NCBI GenBank assembly: GCA_032358255.1
Contig: JAULBX010021076.1
Coordinates: 226,546 to 290,545 of the forward strand
Direction: 5' to 3'
Source of the DNA: Heterotrichella gracilis
Lineage: Eukaryota; Sar; Xanthophyceae; Tribonematales; Xanthonemataceae
Length of the DNA: 64,000 bases
Position numbers and translations under genes: made by a program. Positions 34,019 to 46,086 of the stretch are shown here, in pieces. The notes beneath the pieces are model-generated. The model saw only the letters and a list, made by a program, of their open reading frames with translations. It was not told the origin of the DNA and did no database searches. Positions within the stretch are counted from its first letter, which is position 1; the number at the start of each line of letters is the position of its first letter.

Positions 34019-35373
34019 ATGGCCCACCCGGGGTTATATGTTTTGGGCGTGGTGGCATTGCTTGGGGTGGGGCTAGCGATTTACTGGTATGTGACGAAGG
34101 AGGAAGAAGGACCGCAAGCCACCAGTGTACCTAATTTCAGGCAAGTGATCTTTTTTACCTGTGTCACTTCGCCTGTAAGGGCCTCTTAAACGTCTTCTGA
34201 ACACCCGTGTGTGTAGGACCAGTACTGTGGTTACATGGGTGGTGGTGTACACATGGTGTAATACGGACCACAATGTGCACACGTCCCTTGTCCCCCCTTC
34301 GACCCACAACCTGGCTTCCTTCTGTGCCTACTCTTCTGCAGGAATGGCGCTCAAGGTGAAGAAGTGGCGCTGGTAGTGAGAGGGCAGCAGCCAGCAGCAC
34401 GGCGCAGGTATGCATATATATGCATAGTACGCACCTGGTGCACCCCCACCCCCTACACCCCCCAGTTCCTTGCTAGCCAATCTCACCACCGACCTATAGC
34501 CACCTGTAGGATCATAACCCGTTACATACATGCCAATTTGAGTAAAAGCAGCTGTAGCTTGTTATTTGGATATCGATGGTATGTCATCAAGAATCCAACA
34601 TTGTACAATATTGTATTAATGCGTGCCTGGCTATTCCAATTGGTGGGCAAGGTGCCAATTTTAAGCATACTTCTCAACGTTCCTGCCCACTTGGCTATCA
34701 GAAAAGCACCCAACACCCATTGCACAGCGTTTCATGGGCACCCTTACCCCTAAACTGCAAAGAACCCAAGACCCGCTGCCCAGCAAAGCGCCCAAACCCA
34801 TTGCACAATGTTTCCTGGGCATCCCACACCCTATACCCTACAGTACCCAAGACCAGCTTCCTGCTATCTTCAGCTGGTTTACAGCTGAACTCAATGAAAG
34901 AAGGGGTTGTATGGTACAGGGTTGTGCCCACTGTAGCCAATGGCTGGCACATATGCAACTGGTGCCACCTGAACGGGCAGGATGCAGGGTTTCTTCACGG
35001 GACCACGTGAGTGCAATACACATTAACCTGTGTAAGGCTTTGAAGCACTTCTCTTGTGACTGTGTATATATATGCACATGCATATGGACTGGCTGGCAGC
35101 ACAGTGAATCGTCGCTGTAGCTAGCTTGTTGTGATATGCTCCATGTTTAGGGTTTAGGGTTTCATAACATGCATCATCCTGTGGCCTGGGGTTTTCACCT
35201 GGATTCGTTGCTTGCCACTGTTTAACCTGCATTGCTTGTGCAGTATCCACCAGCATTACTGCAAGGAGTGTGCCCAGCGCTGGAGGCAGGAGGGGCACCA
35301 GGAGTGCCCAGTTTGCAGCCAGCCCTACGAGCGAATAGTGCCCATCTTCCAGTCCCCTGGAACAGCCTCTTAG
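34019..35373 (+). CDS. Small membrane-anchored RING-type E3 ubiquitin ligase candidate
   Basis: Four exons (34019-34140, 34342-34407, 34920-35006, 35244-35373) all join in phase 2 into about 134 residues. Residues ~5-24 (GLYVLGVVALLGVGLAIYWY) form one membrane segment followed by acidic KEEE. The C-terminal half is a RING-like zinc site: WHICNWCHLNGQDAGFLHGT, then HQHYCKECAQRWRQEG and ECPVCSQPYERIVPIF. Ligands would be Cys-x2-Cys, then His/His instead of the usual Cys-His, Cys-x2-Cys and Cys-x2-Cys. The overall order is that of RING-HC ligases. Intron 1 has a GC donor (34141). Exon 3 was chosen because only that acceptor keeps the phase, so an additional small exon in between cannot be excluded. 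Confidence 0.7.
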
Positions 35374-36555
35374 GGTGAATAGCCATCTGAAAATCCTATT
35401 CACCTGAGCTTACGGCTCCATGGCATGCTGTTGAAATTCGACACCATTACCGTATATGCCGCCTTTGAACATTCCAGAGTGCATATGCCGCCATGCTACC
35501 TGCGCTGCTAGCATGGTGCCAACGGCCCCTGTTACTACTAGTAAGTTACTACCATAGCAATGGTTCATAATTTCACCGTGGACGCAGTAAGGACACAGGC
35601 CTATCTTGTACTGAGGGTAACGACTATAACAACAGTTAATTGTTATGCAAGATATGCTTTACTAGCTTTACACAGTGGGCATGCGCATGCCTGAGCAGTT
35701 ATATGCTTGTTTGTCAAGAAACCCTGGTATCGCAACACTTCTAGGGTGTATGGCTACCTTTGGGGGTTTTTAAAATTAGTTTGTAAATGCACAGTGTACT
35801 CCATCCTGACGCCTATATTGGCCTGGCGGGCTTGACTAGCATCCACTGCACATGAGAACGCACATGAGCTAGCCCTGATGGGGAGTGGAACACCACTGCG
35901 GCCCAATTGCTACACCGCCTTATCCACGCCTTTGGCTTAGATGCAATGATAGCTGTTCTCTTCTCTTCCCAATTTTATTTCTTCGGCTAAATTCAATTTT
36001 AATTAATCTCCCACTCGCTTGTACTGTTTCAGCGCCCCCTTGTGGAATGCATGCATATGCCCACATGGTTCAATATGCCCAGCGTAAGCAGAGGTTGCTG
36101 TGATAACAAACGGTGCTTGCCAGTTGTTGAGCTCATAATCACGCCAAGCGGTTGGTTTCATTTGCCCCTGTTGAGTATACCAGCTTGTGACCCGGGCACT
36201 GCCCTACTCACAGTCGACCCCGGAAAAACTCGGAGCTTACTGCCGTATGCTGTGTAGTCTACCTGTTCTTATAAACCTTTCGGTGTATTGAACGGCAGCG
36301 TACCTTGTCAAAGTCGCTAACGGTCAGCAGTGGTGTGGGTCTACGGCTGGTGCATGCATGCAGCCCAGCTGAACCCTTCGGCACCCCTGCCTTGGCACCC
36401 GAGGTCAATAGTTGGCTCAAAACCGTTCGATGACAGTGTCTTAAGGGGCCAGTGTGCTTGAACACCCGCCAGTAATCGTTGACGGTACCCATCGGCATAG
36501 TTTTCCCGCCATCTGTCGGGTCCCAACCCAGTGACCCACCCCAGCACTGCAGCAG
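35374..36555. other. Spacer without a recognised gene
   Basis: Between two plus-strand genes. Holds the 3' end of the RING gene and the promoter or leader of the SVP26-like gene. A minus-strand open frame at 36259-36594 overlaps the next gene's start and shows no recognisable domain. Confidence 0.4.
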
Positions 36556-38478
36556 ATGGCCCACCTGGTTGAGTTTTCGTCCGTCATAGTCCAACTGGGA
36601 GGCTACATATTCATCGTGTTTGTGTCAATATGCATAGGTAAGCAATGGCAAGAATAGCATCTTTCACACTGCAAAGGGGCAACCCTTGACTGGTCAGAGC
36701 TGTCATCTGCCTCACCTTGGGCTTCTATCGCGCTATATAAAAATCAGCTGTGGCACGGCCAAAACCCAGGGTCTCAATACGGCAGGTTGAAAGCTTTCTG
36801 AACCTCATGCACAATGCGCCGCCATCACCGCCCAATTGTGAGCACTTCTTATGAACACCCCTTTGCCATTACTCCCTCGAGTAACATACACACACCCAGT
36901 GGATGCAAGCCACTGCTATGCAATGCAATATGTAACAATAGTGATGTTCATGTTGAGCCCTGAAATCGCACCACCCTGCTGTACCATTACCATCGCCGCT
37001 CACTTTCAGTTTTTGCAATTTTACCTGGCTTCATATGCTGGAATGCACATATGTACCTGCCAACCTATTTTGCTGCATGCTTTGCAGCCACTGGCCTGTA
37101 CTATATAGCAGAGCTGATAGAGGACCACACCCGCCTCACCAAAACCATCATCAAGGTCTCCATCCAAGCCACGCTGTTCCTGCACTTCCTGGTGCTGCTG
37201 TTTGATCGCCTGCCATGGCTGTGGATTGCAACGGGGGTGGCGGCGCAGCTGTCCTACTGGCGCCTGCTCAAACACTTCCCGTTCATACCGCTGGCCGACA
37301 AGGACTTTTGGGTCAGCATAGGTGAGATGGGCAGCGAATTGCAGGAGCAACAGCTTGCATGTCCTCAAGTCGGTGTGCGTCAGCTGCCTGGCAGGGCATC
37401 ACACGTCAGCAAGCATGGAGCTGATCTGCATCAGCTTGGCACTAATCACATCATATTACCATCATTTAATGCAATGCACAATGGGCGTTGCGCACAGCTG
37501 ATAACGCCATGCATCGTCTGCTTTGGGTGCGGCCAGAAAACATGTGCGCCGCAGTCTACATCGGCTTTCAGGAGGCGCATGAACTTTTACCAGGTTGGAC
37601 AGCGTCAAAGCATCTGCCTGACTTGATTAATACACAATGGGGACTCCACACAACCAATCACGTCATCCTCTGCCAGGAGTATGACTAGGGTTTTAGGGTT
37701 TTCCTGCGTCGCCTGCTGCAGGTGTGCTGATGGTCAACCAGCTGGGATGGATGCACTACTTCTACCACACGCACCACAGCCTGGAGTACATCCTCGGCTT
37801 CTTTGAAATGATGGTGTGGATCGTGCCATTCACAATTTTGCTATCCCTGGCGGCCTACGACCCATCCCTGGTGCTCCCTGAATTCGATCCCCATCCTGCC
37901 TGGCAAGATCAAACAGCATCGGGTACGTGATAGAACATCTGTGATCCTTGCACTTGGGGAGCTGTGATCGGTAATGCAGCGCCATGGTCATGCAAGCTGA
38001 TGAGGGTTCATGGTTTAGGGTTTTGCACTCATAAGCGCTGATAAAACATCGTCATGGTTTTTGCCAGGGTTGTCAGCAATGAACCACGTTATGTGTGCCT
38101 CATGCTCTCTGCCACGATTGCTATGTTAGTCTCATGACCTGGCAATGACACAGCAGCCCAGGGCCTGCATCATTGCACCACCGGCACACACGGCAATCTT
38201 TCCCTCCCTGGGTACACATGGCAAACCCTCCCTGTGTACTAGTAAACCCTAAACCCCAAACCCTAAACCCTCCCTGCGTGCTGATACTCCCCTTAACCCT
38301 TATGTGGTTTCACCTCTCTGCAGGGCACGATCCCCCACCTGCAAGCCGGGTGCGCAGGGGCAAGGGAACCCGCAGCCTGCTGCTGTTTGCCTTCGACCTG
38401 CTGAGGCGCAAGCGGGACGAGGCCCTCCCCGTGGTGTCCAGTAGTGGCTACCCGTTGACCAAGAATCACACGCACTAG
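36556..38478 (+). CDS. SVP26/TEX261-family ER-Golgi cargo adaptor
   Basis: Yeast Svp26 (Erv26) and animal TEX261 are four-helix membrane adaptors that load cargo into COPII vesicles. Four exons (36556-36637, 37088-37321, 37722-37922, 38324-38478), all phase 1, give about 223 residues, a normal size. Hydrophobic segments are VQLGGYIFIVFVSICI, then GLYYIAELIEDHTRLTKTII with the family's LYYxAELIEE-type signature. QATLFLHFLVLLFDRLPWLW and FFEMMVWIVPFTILLSLAAY follow. The segment YWRLLKHFPFIPL matches the LQ-FPFI motif and YDPSLVLPEF the conserved LP motif. The C-terminus is basic (RVRRGKGTRSLLLFAFDLLR) as in the family. The start Met is the only one in frame upstream of the first membrane segment. 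Confidence 0.9.
38237..38271. repeat. Interstitial telomere-type array (CCCTAAA)n
   Basis: Short array of three CCCTAAA-like units in the last intron of the SVP26-like gene, between two CCCTCCCTG-(C/T)GT motifs that are themselves near-duplicates. Confidence 0.85.
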
Positions 38479-40561
38479 CACTGGCAATTGGATATTGGCG
38501 TGTTGGCGTTTGAGCTGCTATGGAGCATGTGGATCAGGGGTGGTGCACTTACACGCTAACCAGCTATGAACAGCCTCTCTGCCTGTCAAGAGCAACAGAT
38601 GAGGTTGCTGTGGGGTGTTGAGCAATTTTGGAGCAAGGACCACATGCGCTACTAGTTACTTAGCACACTTGGCGGGTAGTGCACATTTGTCACCCACTGC
38701 TGGTTGGACATTGGTATCATGTGAATGGCGTGCCACATGGAACGCGTGGGATCAGGGGTGATTGTCATCAGCAGCAGCAACCGCATGTAGGCCATCACCT
38801 TGGCTAAGGACAGCTGGCACTAGACACCCTATGCACACCTTTTGAGCCACGCTGATCATCATGATGTCAGGTATGTCAGGCCGCATGGTCCCGGGTGCCT
38901 GGCGTCAATGGCATGGCATGCACACTTGCTGCACTGGTCAGCCTACCATCGTGGCATTGTTAAAACCAGCTCCTGTACCATGAGATGTCATTCACGTGAC
39001 AAGGCTACACTTGTGCCGTGACCATCGAATATTATTTTGTGTTGCCATGGTCTTATAGTCTGCTTTGTTGCCATTTTACTGTATGTGTTACGCGCCTTTG
39101 TAATCTCTGCCATTGCTTTCAAGCTCATACAAGTTCACTGGTGGTGCTTTGGTTGCGGACTGGCCGTCTGAAGCATGGGCGCTTTGAAGGGTCATGTGCA
39201 CAGTGAGCCAGATAAATTTATCAGTGATGGCGGCTGAGAACAAACGTTACGTACCCGTACCCAGTATACCCAGCTTTCATTTCAAATGTAGTACATGCAG
39301 AGTGACACAGGCCTGACTGGTGTGACTCCTTTTCTTGCTGCTGTATGCATGTAACTCAGTCACTGTCGTACACCAGCCTGCTAAACATTCCTTGACACGT
39401 CGCGATAGTATCCCCTGCCTATCCGCATGTAAAATTTAATGTGCAATGCGTTGACAGCGTCAAGAGCAGTCCTTCATGTTTCATAACACCAGCGCAACGC
39501 ATTGGCAGTGTTTGATCTTCCAATGAGCTAAATGAGCTCTGCGCAATGTTGGCATAGTTGGCAATATAGTCTCAAGGGATGGAGTTCTGAGTGGAAAACC
39601 ATCATGATGCCAAGCAGCCGCAGAATGTTGTGACAGCAGCGACTGTATGTTACAGCAATGGGGGTTCACAACAAAGGGCTGAGCAGCACTTGCAACGGCA
39701 AAGGGTGCAACACATACAAACGTAAATGCGCCACAGAGAATTAATAGGGCAAGGTGTGCAACATACGGGTAAAAGCTAGGTGGCATCAGGCGAGTTGAGC
39801 AATGTGCGCCGCAGCAGGGGTGGCCTAGTAAAACCTATGTGCACCATCCTGCAATGGCCTAGCAAAAACAAACTTGTTGTACTGAGCAGCGCGCTGTGTA
39901 ACAATGTGACTCTTCCCGGGAATGGGCGTGCGATGCCTGTGATGTGTGGCATGCATGATTGCACCTGCAGATGCACTATCTTGCAGGGTGCTGGAGGGTA
40001 CCCTAAGGGTTCACCCCCACCTATGAGGCACCACACCTTGTGTGTGATGCCTCGGGTTCTGTGCATGACAGAACCCACCACCCTGCAGCTGAGCACTACA
40101 CCGCTAAATCACACCTGATGCACACCCGCAAAAACCTTAACACTACCCTCCATGCCAACTGCCTACTAACTGTGGTACCATAGGCATGCATACATTACCC
40201 CCACTGCTGTGCACAGCAAAGCCCAGGCAAGAGCCGCGTGGTAAATAAAATTCATCAATAAAGTTACAATGCCCACTGCTCCAAATCACAATCAAATCAC
40301 CAGAAATGTTCAAGTTGTGGGCACGATTCTCAACATCTCAACAAATCCTATCATACAATGCTTGCAATAAATACATTTCGCGTCGCAAACACAGCCTGTA
40401 AAATATAATGTACATTGCGTGCTCTAGCCATTGTCATGCTGCGCTACCCCTATACTTGCTGTACACTTGCCAGTCCTGCTGCTGTGCTCCTGCCAGCTGG
40501 CGATGTTGCCAGGTGTCACCTGGGTCAGCCCCCCATGCGCAGCGCTGAGTCAGCTTGAACC
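38479..40561. other. Spacer between convergent SVP26-like and LHCII genes
   Basis: No gene was recognised over 2.1 kb. Only short frames occur. A small imperfect palindrome sits at about 40023-40076. The interval holds two 3' regions. Confidence 0.5.
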
Positions 40562-43500
40562 TCAGTTGCCGCCGGGCACAAACTTGGTGGCAGCAGCAAA
40601 CCCTGCAGGGTTTTGCAGCAGAGGCAGGTTAGGGTACAGGTTTTTGGGTTCCAGTAGCTATAGGTAAGGTTCTGGCGTGCGTGGACCAAAATTCACTGCG
40701 CTCTGGGTGGAGGTTTTAGGATTTTTGTTTAGTTTAGTTCTTTTCCTCGGGGAAAAGGCAATATAAAGGCAATATAAACTCCCACATGCTATTGAGAGTG
40801 TTGGAAATTGTAAGGTGCATGCTGATCACAGGGTGCGCATGCAACTAGCTTAGGGTCTCAGGTTGGATTCTACCAAGATAATTTCGATGACCAAATGGCA
40901 TAATGTTTAGGGTTTCTCTTAGGGTTTTGTGCCTGTACCCACCGTTGTTGGTCCAGGGGTCGGCCAGGTGGTCGTTGAGGTTCTCCAGGGGGCCCTTGCC
41001 GGTCACCAGGGCCTGGGGAAGGGGGGGAGGGAAAGGGGTAAGTTGGAGTAGGTTGCTGCAGTATTTGGCATTGGGCAGGCAAAATGTGGCATGGTGTACA
41101 TGGTGCGATGGCGCCCAGAAAGGCGGCAGTGTCATACCAATGCGATGGCGTAGGGCGCAATTGAATGCCACGCAATTAGCACGCAATCGTCACATGTATC
41201 ACATGCCAGAATTGTGGCGCTGCACATTGAACAAACAGCATTCCAAACGGGCCCAATAAATAATGATAATGATTTACTTAGATAAGACACATTATTACTT
41301 GAAGAGCTTGTACTTACCTGCACAAAGAAGCCCAGGTTTGCCACCAGCGCCAGGCGCCCGTTCTTGATCTCCTTCACCTTCAGCTCGGCAAAGGTGTCGG
41401 GGTCATCGGCCAGGCCAAGGGGGTCAAAGGCGCCACCGGGGTACAGGGGCTCGTCACCCACGTCGCCTGCGGGGCCGCCGTTGATGCGGTAGCTCTCAGC
41501 CAGGCCCAGGAGGAGGACCTGCGAGGAGTAGGGTTTTTGTGTCAGGGTTATGGGTGGAGTGCTTGGTCAGGCCCAGGAGGAGGGTATGTAGGACATGCGC
41601 GGTGTAGGGTTTCTGGGTTAGCGTTTAGGGTTTTGTACAGGCGCAGGAAGAGGATCTGCGCGGGGTAAGGGTTCTGGGTCAGGGTTTACGGTTTACTTCT
41701 AAGCCACACCACGGGACACGACATCCAGCGTTTGGAGTTTAGGAGGACTAGGTTTCAGGTTGGGATACGTTCTCAACCCCACAGTTACTACACCTAGGAG
41801 GAGGACATGCAGGGTTCAGGGTTTAGCCTCTGCCGGGCCCAGGAGCTCCCACACGACAAGGCAACCACGGGGCTCACACCTGGCAAGCATGCAACTTGAA
41901 AAACTGCATGCTGTTGTGCAAATTAAAAAGTTGCATGCTGTTGTGCAATCTAAGCAACTGCAAGCAGGTGGGCACCCCAGCAGTGCACACTCAAGTTTAG
42001 GGTTTAGGGTTTAGGTTGCTTCCAGTCGCTCACCTGCACCGCGAGTGTGGCCACAATGGACTGCGCGTGGACCAGTGAGGGGTTGCCCAGGTAGTTGAGG
42101 CCGCCATCCTTGAAGATCTCCGCACCAGCCTGCAAGTGGATGAGGGTTTAGGGTTTATGAGGGCACAGGTTCGATGATGATGGTGGTGCGCAACACACAA
42201 AGAAGGATGGGGGCATGGTACAAAGTAGAAGTTACATCTGGTAGGATGTGCGACAGAGTGTGCCATGTGATCACATGACGTGCACTACATGTTCTGATGT
42301 ACATGTGCCGAATGGACCAAGTTGTTGGCGGCAGCACAACAATAAATCCAGCACATACATGCTAGCCCCATATGAAACAGCCACGAGGACCCCCCTCCCA
42401 CCGCAAACTGCTTGCACACAGACCAGCACCACCCTCCCCTTAAACCCCGTGGGCCAACCCTATTCCTACATCTCACCTTGAAGCAGATGGTCACAACAAG
42501 TAAGACCCTAAATCCTGTACCCTATACCTTAGTTGTAAACCCTAAACCACCCCCATCTTGCACCAGATGGCTAAAGAAATTCCTAATTTGGGTTCATAAA
42601 CTATAAACCCTGAGACTGTAAACTCTAAACCCTACACCACCCCCACCTTGAACCAGATGGCTGCGTCTGGGGAGCTGAACTGCACCGCCCCGGTGCTCTG
42701 CAGCAGCTCGGGGGTGATGATGCCCAGCGCACCCAGCAGCGCCCAGCGCGCGTGGATCACCTCGGCCTCGCGGAACCTGGCAAAGGTCTCGGGGTCAGCG
42801 CTGAAGCCGGCGGTGTCCCAGCCGTAGTCTGAAGGAAGGTGGGGAAGGGGGGGGTCAGGTGGAAAAAGGGTAGAGGGGTCCAAGGGTGATGAGGTGATAG
42901 AAGGACTGTTATTATCCAGCGGAGAAGCCAGCAGTGTCCCAGCCGTAGTGTGAATGAGGGTGGGGAGTGGGGGGTCAGGTGGAGAGGGGGAGGTTTGAGT
43001 GCGGAGGTGGAGGGTTTAGGGAATAGGGTTTGGGCTTTTGGGTTCATTCAATAAAGGACGAAAGGCAGTGATGTTGCGGGCTGCAACCTAACTACAACCC
43101 TTGCACGTGTGCGTAGGAGAATGTAGGTCCCGCGCATGGGGAATGCATGCATTTGTGGCACAATATAAGATGGAGGTCGTGCGCATGCCGTATGCATGCA
43201 TATGGCGCACAATACAGTGTGTACAAAGGGTATAAGAGTGGAAGTAAGCTCGCTCCAAGGCGCAGTGGAGATATTGACGCACGTGGGTTTGGATAGTTTG
43301 GGTGCGCATGTGTAGCATGTGCCACTCACCGCCTGGGTACTCTCCCCTCAGGTAGGAGGGGGTGTTGGCAGTGAACGGTCCCAGCCACTTGGGGCGGTCC
43401 TCTCCATACCTGCAAAGCGAAGAGCAGAAGTGACACTTCAGTATCTGTTTGGTGTCTGCTTGTCTGCCCTGTGCCTCAGCGTAAGGTCCATGAGCACACA

Positions 43501-44039
43501 GCAGTCGCATAGCAATCGAATTGCTGCAAGGCAGTGCCAAATCAGGTGCACCAGTCAGCAGGTGTTTCAAGAGCTGCAAAAAGTTCAAGTGTATCTACGC
43601 TGTGCAGGGTGTATATGCTGTGCACAACGGACTTACCACTCGATGCTGGCGCGGGTGGTGGTCTTGGAGGGCTGCGAAGGCGGGAAGGGAAGCAAGGGGT
43701 GAGATAGCACTCGAGCACGACCATGAACTGATCAAAGCTCGTCAGATGAGCTGTGATGGTAAATATACTGCCCGTGAGTACTTTACACTCTGGATGCGAT
43801 ATGTCACCCACCGCTGTGAGCAAAGCACTGAAATGTTCTGCATGCGTGCAATATGCACGGCATGTGAAAACTGCGCAGGAATACGTCCAGCAGGAAGCAG
43901 ACTATCCGTCAACGCACACGTTGCAAGCACTTCAGCATGTTTTACATATTTTGAAGCTTACCTTGGCCTTGATCGTCCTCCTGGCTGACACCACCCGGGT
44001 GAAAGTCGACCTGGTGTTCGCAGCTACGACGGACGCCAT
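40562..44039 (-). CDS. LHCII chlorophyll a/b-binding protein
   Basis: A light-harvesting antenna protein of photosystem II in the thylakoid. Eight exons close in phase (44039-43962, 43671-43637, 43409-43330, 42828-42647, 42129-42034, 41518-41318, 41012-40943, 40602-40562), giving about 260 residues. The N-terminus [20 protein letters not shown] then RTIK fits a transit peptide and the LHCII-type RRT(V/I)K site. [15 protein letters not shown] holds the WYxxxR trimer motif. Helix B reads [20 protein letters not shown] with the E-H-R chlorophyll ligands; helix A reads [20 protein letters not shown] with [21 protein letters not shown] is helix C, with the usual Gln. The C-terminus [15 protein letters not shown] ends in [12 protein letters not shown]. 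The member number (Lhcb1/2/3 or LHCBM) cannot be fixed. Three kinds of exon-edge copies lie in its introns. Confidence 0.95.
41565..41690 (-). repeat. Two tandem copies of an LHCII exon/intron edge
   Basis: The functional edge at 41500-41548 (exon 6 start, acceptor and adjacent intron) reads CAGGCCCAGGAGGAGGACCTGCG-AG-GTAGGGTTT. Near-copies follow at 41565-41620 and 41634-41690, and a shorter one at 41797-41830. Each ends in a TAGGGTTT-like stretch. Confidence 0.75.
42470..42580 (-). repeat. Two degenerate copies of an LHCII exon donor edge
   Basis: The functional donor edge at 42636-42668 (CACCTTGAACCAGATGGCTGCG) has relatives at 42473-42497 (CACCTTGAAGCAGATGGTCAC) and 42553-42577 (CATCTTGCACCAGATGGCTAAA). 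The functional copy and the 42553 copy directly follow a CCCTAAACC-type telomere-like stretch; the 42473 copy has a weaker AACCC-type stretch. Confidence 0.75.
42917..42990 (-). repeat. Degenerate copy of an LHCII exon start and intron
   Basis: Resembles 42797-42865 across the acceptor of exon 4. AGCAGTGTCCCAGCCGTAGT and GGGGGGTCAGGTGGA are shared, so the copy includes coding, acceptor and intron sequence. It is ~120 bp upstream of the functional exon in transcript order. Confidence 0.8.
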
Positions 44040-46086
44040 GATGGGGTGGTGGGAGCTGCCTTGGAAGGAGTAGCGGGAGAGGAAGGCAACCGACGTAAGG
44101 GGGCAGCAGGTGAACAACAGAGCAGTGGTAGTTTCTAAATGTCTTGCTCCTGTTTAAGTACAGCTGACGTTGGTTGACTGGCGCGCTGTTGGGCGTGACA
44201 GCGCCATCATGCGTTCCGTTCACGTGACCACGTCGGCCTGTAAGAGAAGCCTGCACCCTTATCTGATATCTTCTCGCACCTGTGGATTGGTTACGGCTTC
44301 TGTTGTCCTGGTGGGGTTGCGCTGCAACGCCGCAGCAGGTCTTGTGGGTTGCGCGGTCGTGACTCACGAAGAACAAGACCCTTCATAAGGGTTTTTACAA
44401 ACCCAAAACCCTTTGTCAGAGGCAATGTCTGCACTCCATTCGCAACTTCCGACAATTATTCAAAGCAGAGGCACATAAGTCTGCATTTCTATTGGTTCAG
44501 TCTCTCTTGCCCTGGGGTACAACCAGCATTGCATATAGATTTATGTTACATCCATGGTTCAAGAGTCTTTCGGCATCGCACCTTGCCCGATGCAATCTGA
44601 ATGTGGAGTACTCAAGTCACTACTTCATCTGCAGACAACTAACATCAACTGACCAGTCATATTCTGTCCAGAAAACCAACACACTGTCCTCAGTTCACAG
44701 TGGTTTGCCCCATGATACTACAAGATCTAAAACCCACTCAGATTTACTGAATCGCACACTAGATTTAGTAAATCGCACACGCGGTTGGATGTGTTGTGTA
44801 GTGTGAAAGCGTTCAGTGCGTGTACATTAAAAGCCACAGGCCAGCATCACACACCCACCCAACAAGCCAAAGCACTTCCACCACCCTGCTGCTCATCCAC
44901 AGTGCTGCTCCCGATCTGGGGCGTGCCTCTCAAAACCCTGCCGTAGGGTTTTCGAACCCAGCCAACAAGTGAACCACCCTGGGGCATGCATCACTTAAGA
45001 TACCCAGCTCAGACCCTGATGATTCAGTTGAGGAAACTCCAGTATTGTGTGCAGGCTTAACAGGCAACCCCCCTCACATGACAGGCCCGTGCAGGGTAGC
45101 ATCTTGCCTGGGGCCAAGGTAGCCTAGGGGAAAGAGATTGTGACGACCCGTAGTAATTGCGGGGAGATAAGAGGTGATCGTGTCATATCATTACGTCGTG
45201 TCATCACCTCATGTCTTGGCAAGCGAGTAAAGCAAGATGTTTAATCATCACTCTGTAGGAGGGAAACATTTACAACGCCCGGACACCAGTGGAGGGGAGT
45301 GCGCACAGGTTCCACGCACACTGCACGCGCACCTGAGTCATGTACCCCAGGTCTTGCAGTTTTTTCAAACTGCTCCGGGATCCCCAACTCCACCAGAGTA
45401 GAGTCCTCCATGCGCTGTGCATGTATTTATTGCCATACAAATCATTCCATCTATCCCAAATTTTGATCACTGCACAGCTTAGGAGGGGCACTGCCGCACA
45501 GGAGTGCCCCTCGAGCTCCTAAGCAGCGCAGTGATCAGAATTAAAGATCTTTCTGTACATGCGATGGGCATGGAATGGAACGGGATGCAACAATGATGCA
45601 ACTAATGCAACCTTGAGGACGACCTTGAGGTCGATGCAACCAATTAAACCAATGATGCAACCTTGAGGTCGACCTATCAAAATGGGCCCATTTCACAATT
45701 TAAGGTCTAAATCCTGCAAGCACACACTACACACACACACAGGAGACCTGGGCAGCGGTGGAGTCTCTCCTGCCGTCATGCGGCGAATGCAGCGGGAGTC
45801 TCCACTTCCAGCACAGATTGCAGCCAATGCCTGTGTAGCCTGTGCTTGAGGGGGAAGTACATAGATCACATAAAGTGGCTGTGTAATTTGTGTAGGCTGG
45901 GTGATACGGCATGCGGGAAATGTTACTCCAGGTGGGGTTGAGTAATTGTGCTGATTGCTGCATTAATTTGCCCCCCTACCCTGTTGCTGAGGAAAGCAAC
46001 TCAGGGGCATTGCGATGAGGATACAGCATGTCTAATAGCATACTCAAAAGGGTAGGGAAAGAGGGTGCCCACCTGTTCCGCAGCTT
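44040..46086. other. LHCII upstream region and spacer
   Basis: The left part is the LHCII promoter and leader. No light-response element can be assigned. No gene was recognised. A fold-back lies at 45464-45537, listed separately. Three degenerate TGATGCAACCTTGAGG units occur at about 45591-45676. Confidence 0.5.
45464..45537. repeat. Fold-back hairpin, ~30-nt arms
   Basis: The left arm begins TGATCACTGCACAGCTTAGG and the right arm ends CCTAAGCAGCGCAGTGATCA. GAGGGGCACT pairs with AGTGCCCCTC, and the loop is about 9 nt. Confidence 0.85.

Noticed and set aside
36259-36594. Minus-strand 111-residue frame
   Set aside because: It overlaps the start of the SVP26-like gene, has no known domain and no splice or start context.
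40023-40076. Palindromic stretch considered as a tRNA
   Set aside because: It lacks cloverleaf spacing, a T-loop GTTCRANNC in the right place and an acceptor stem.
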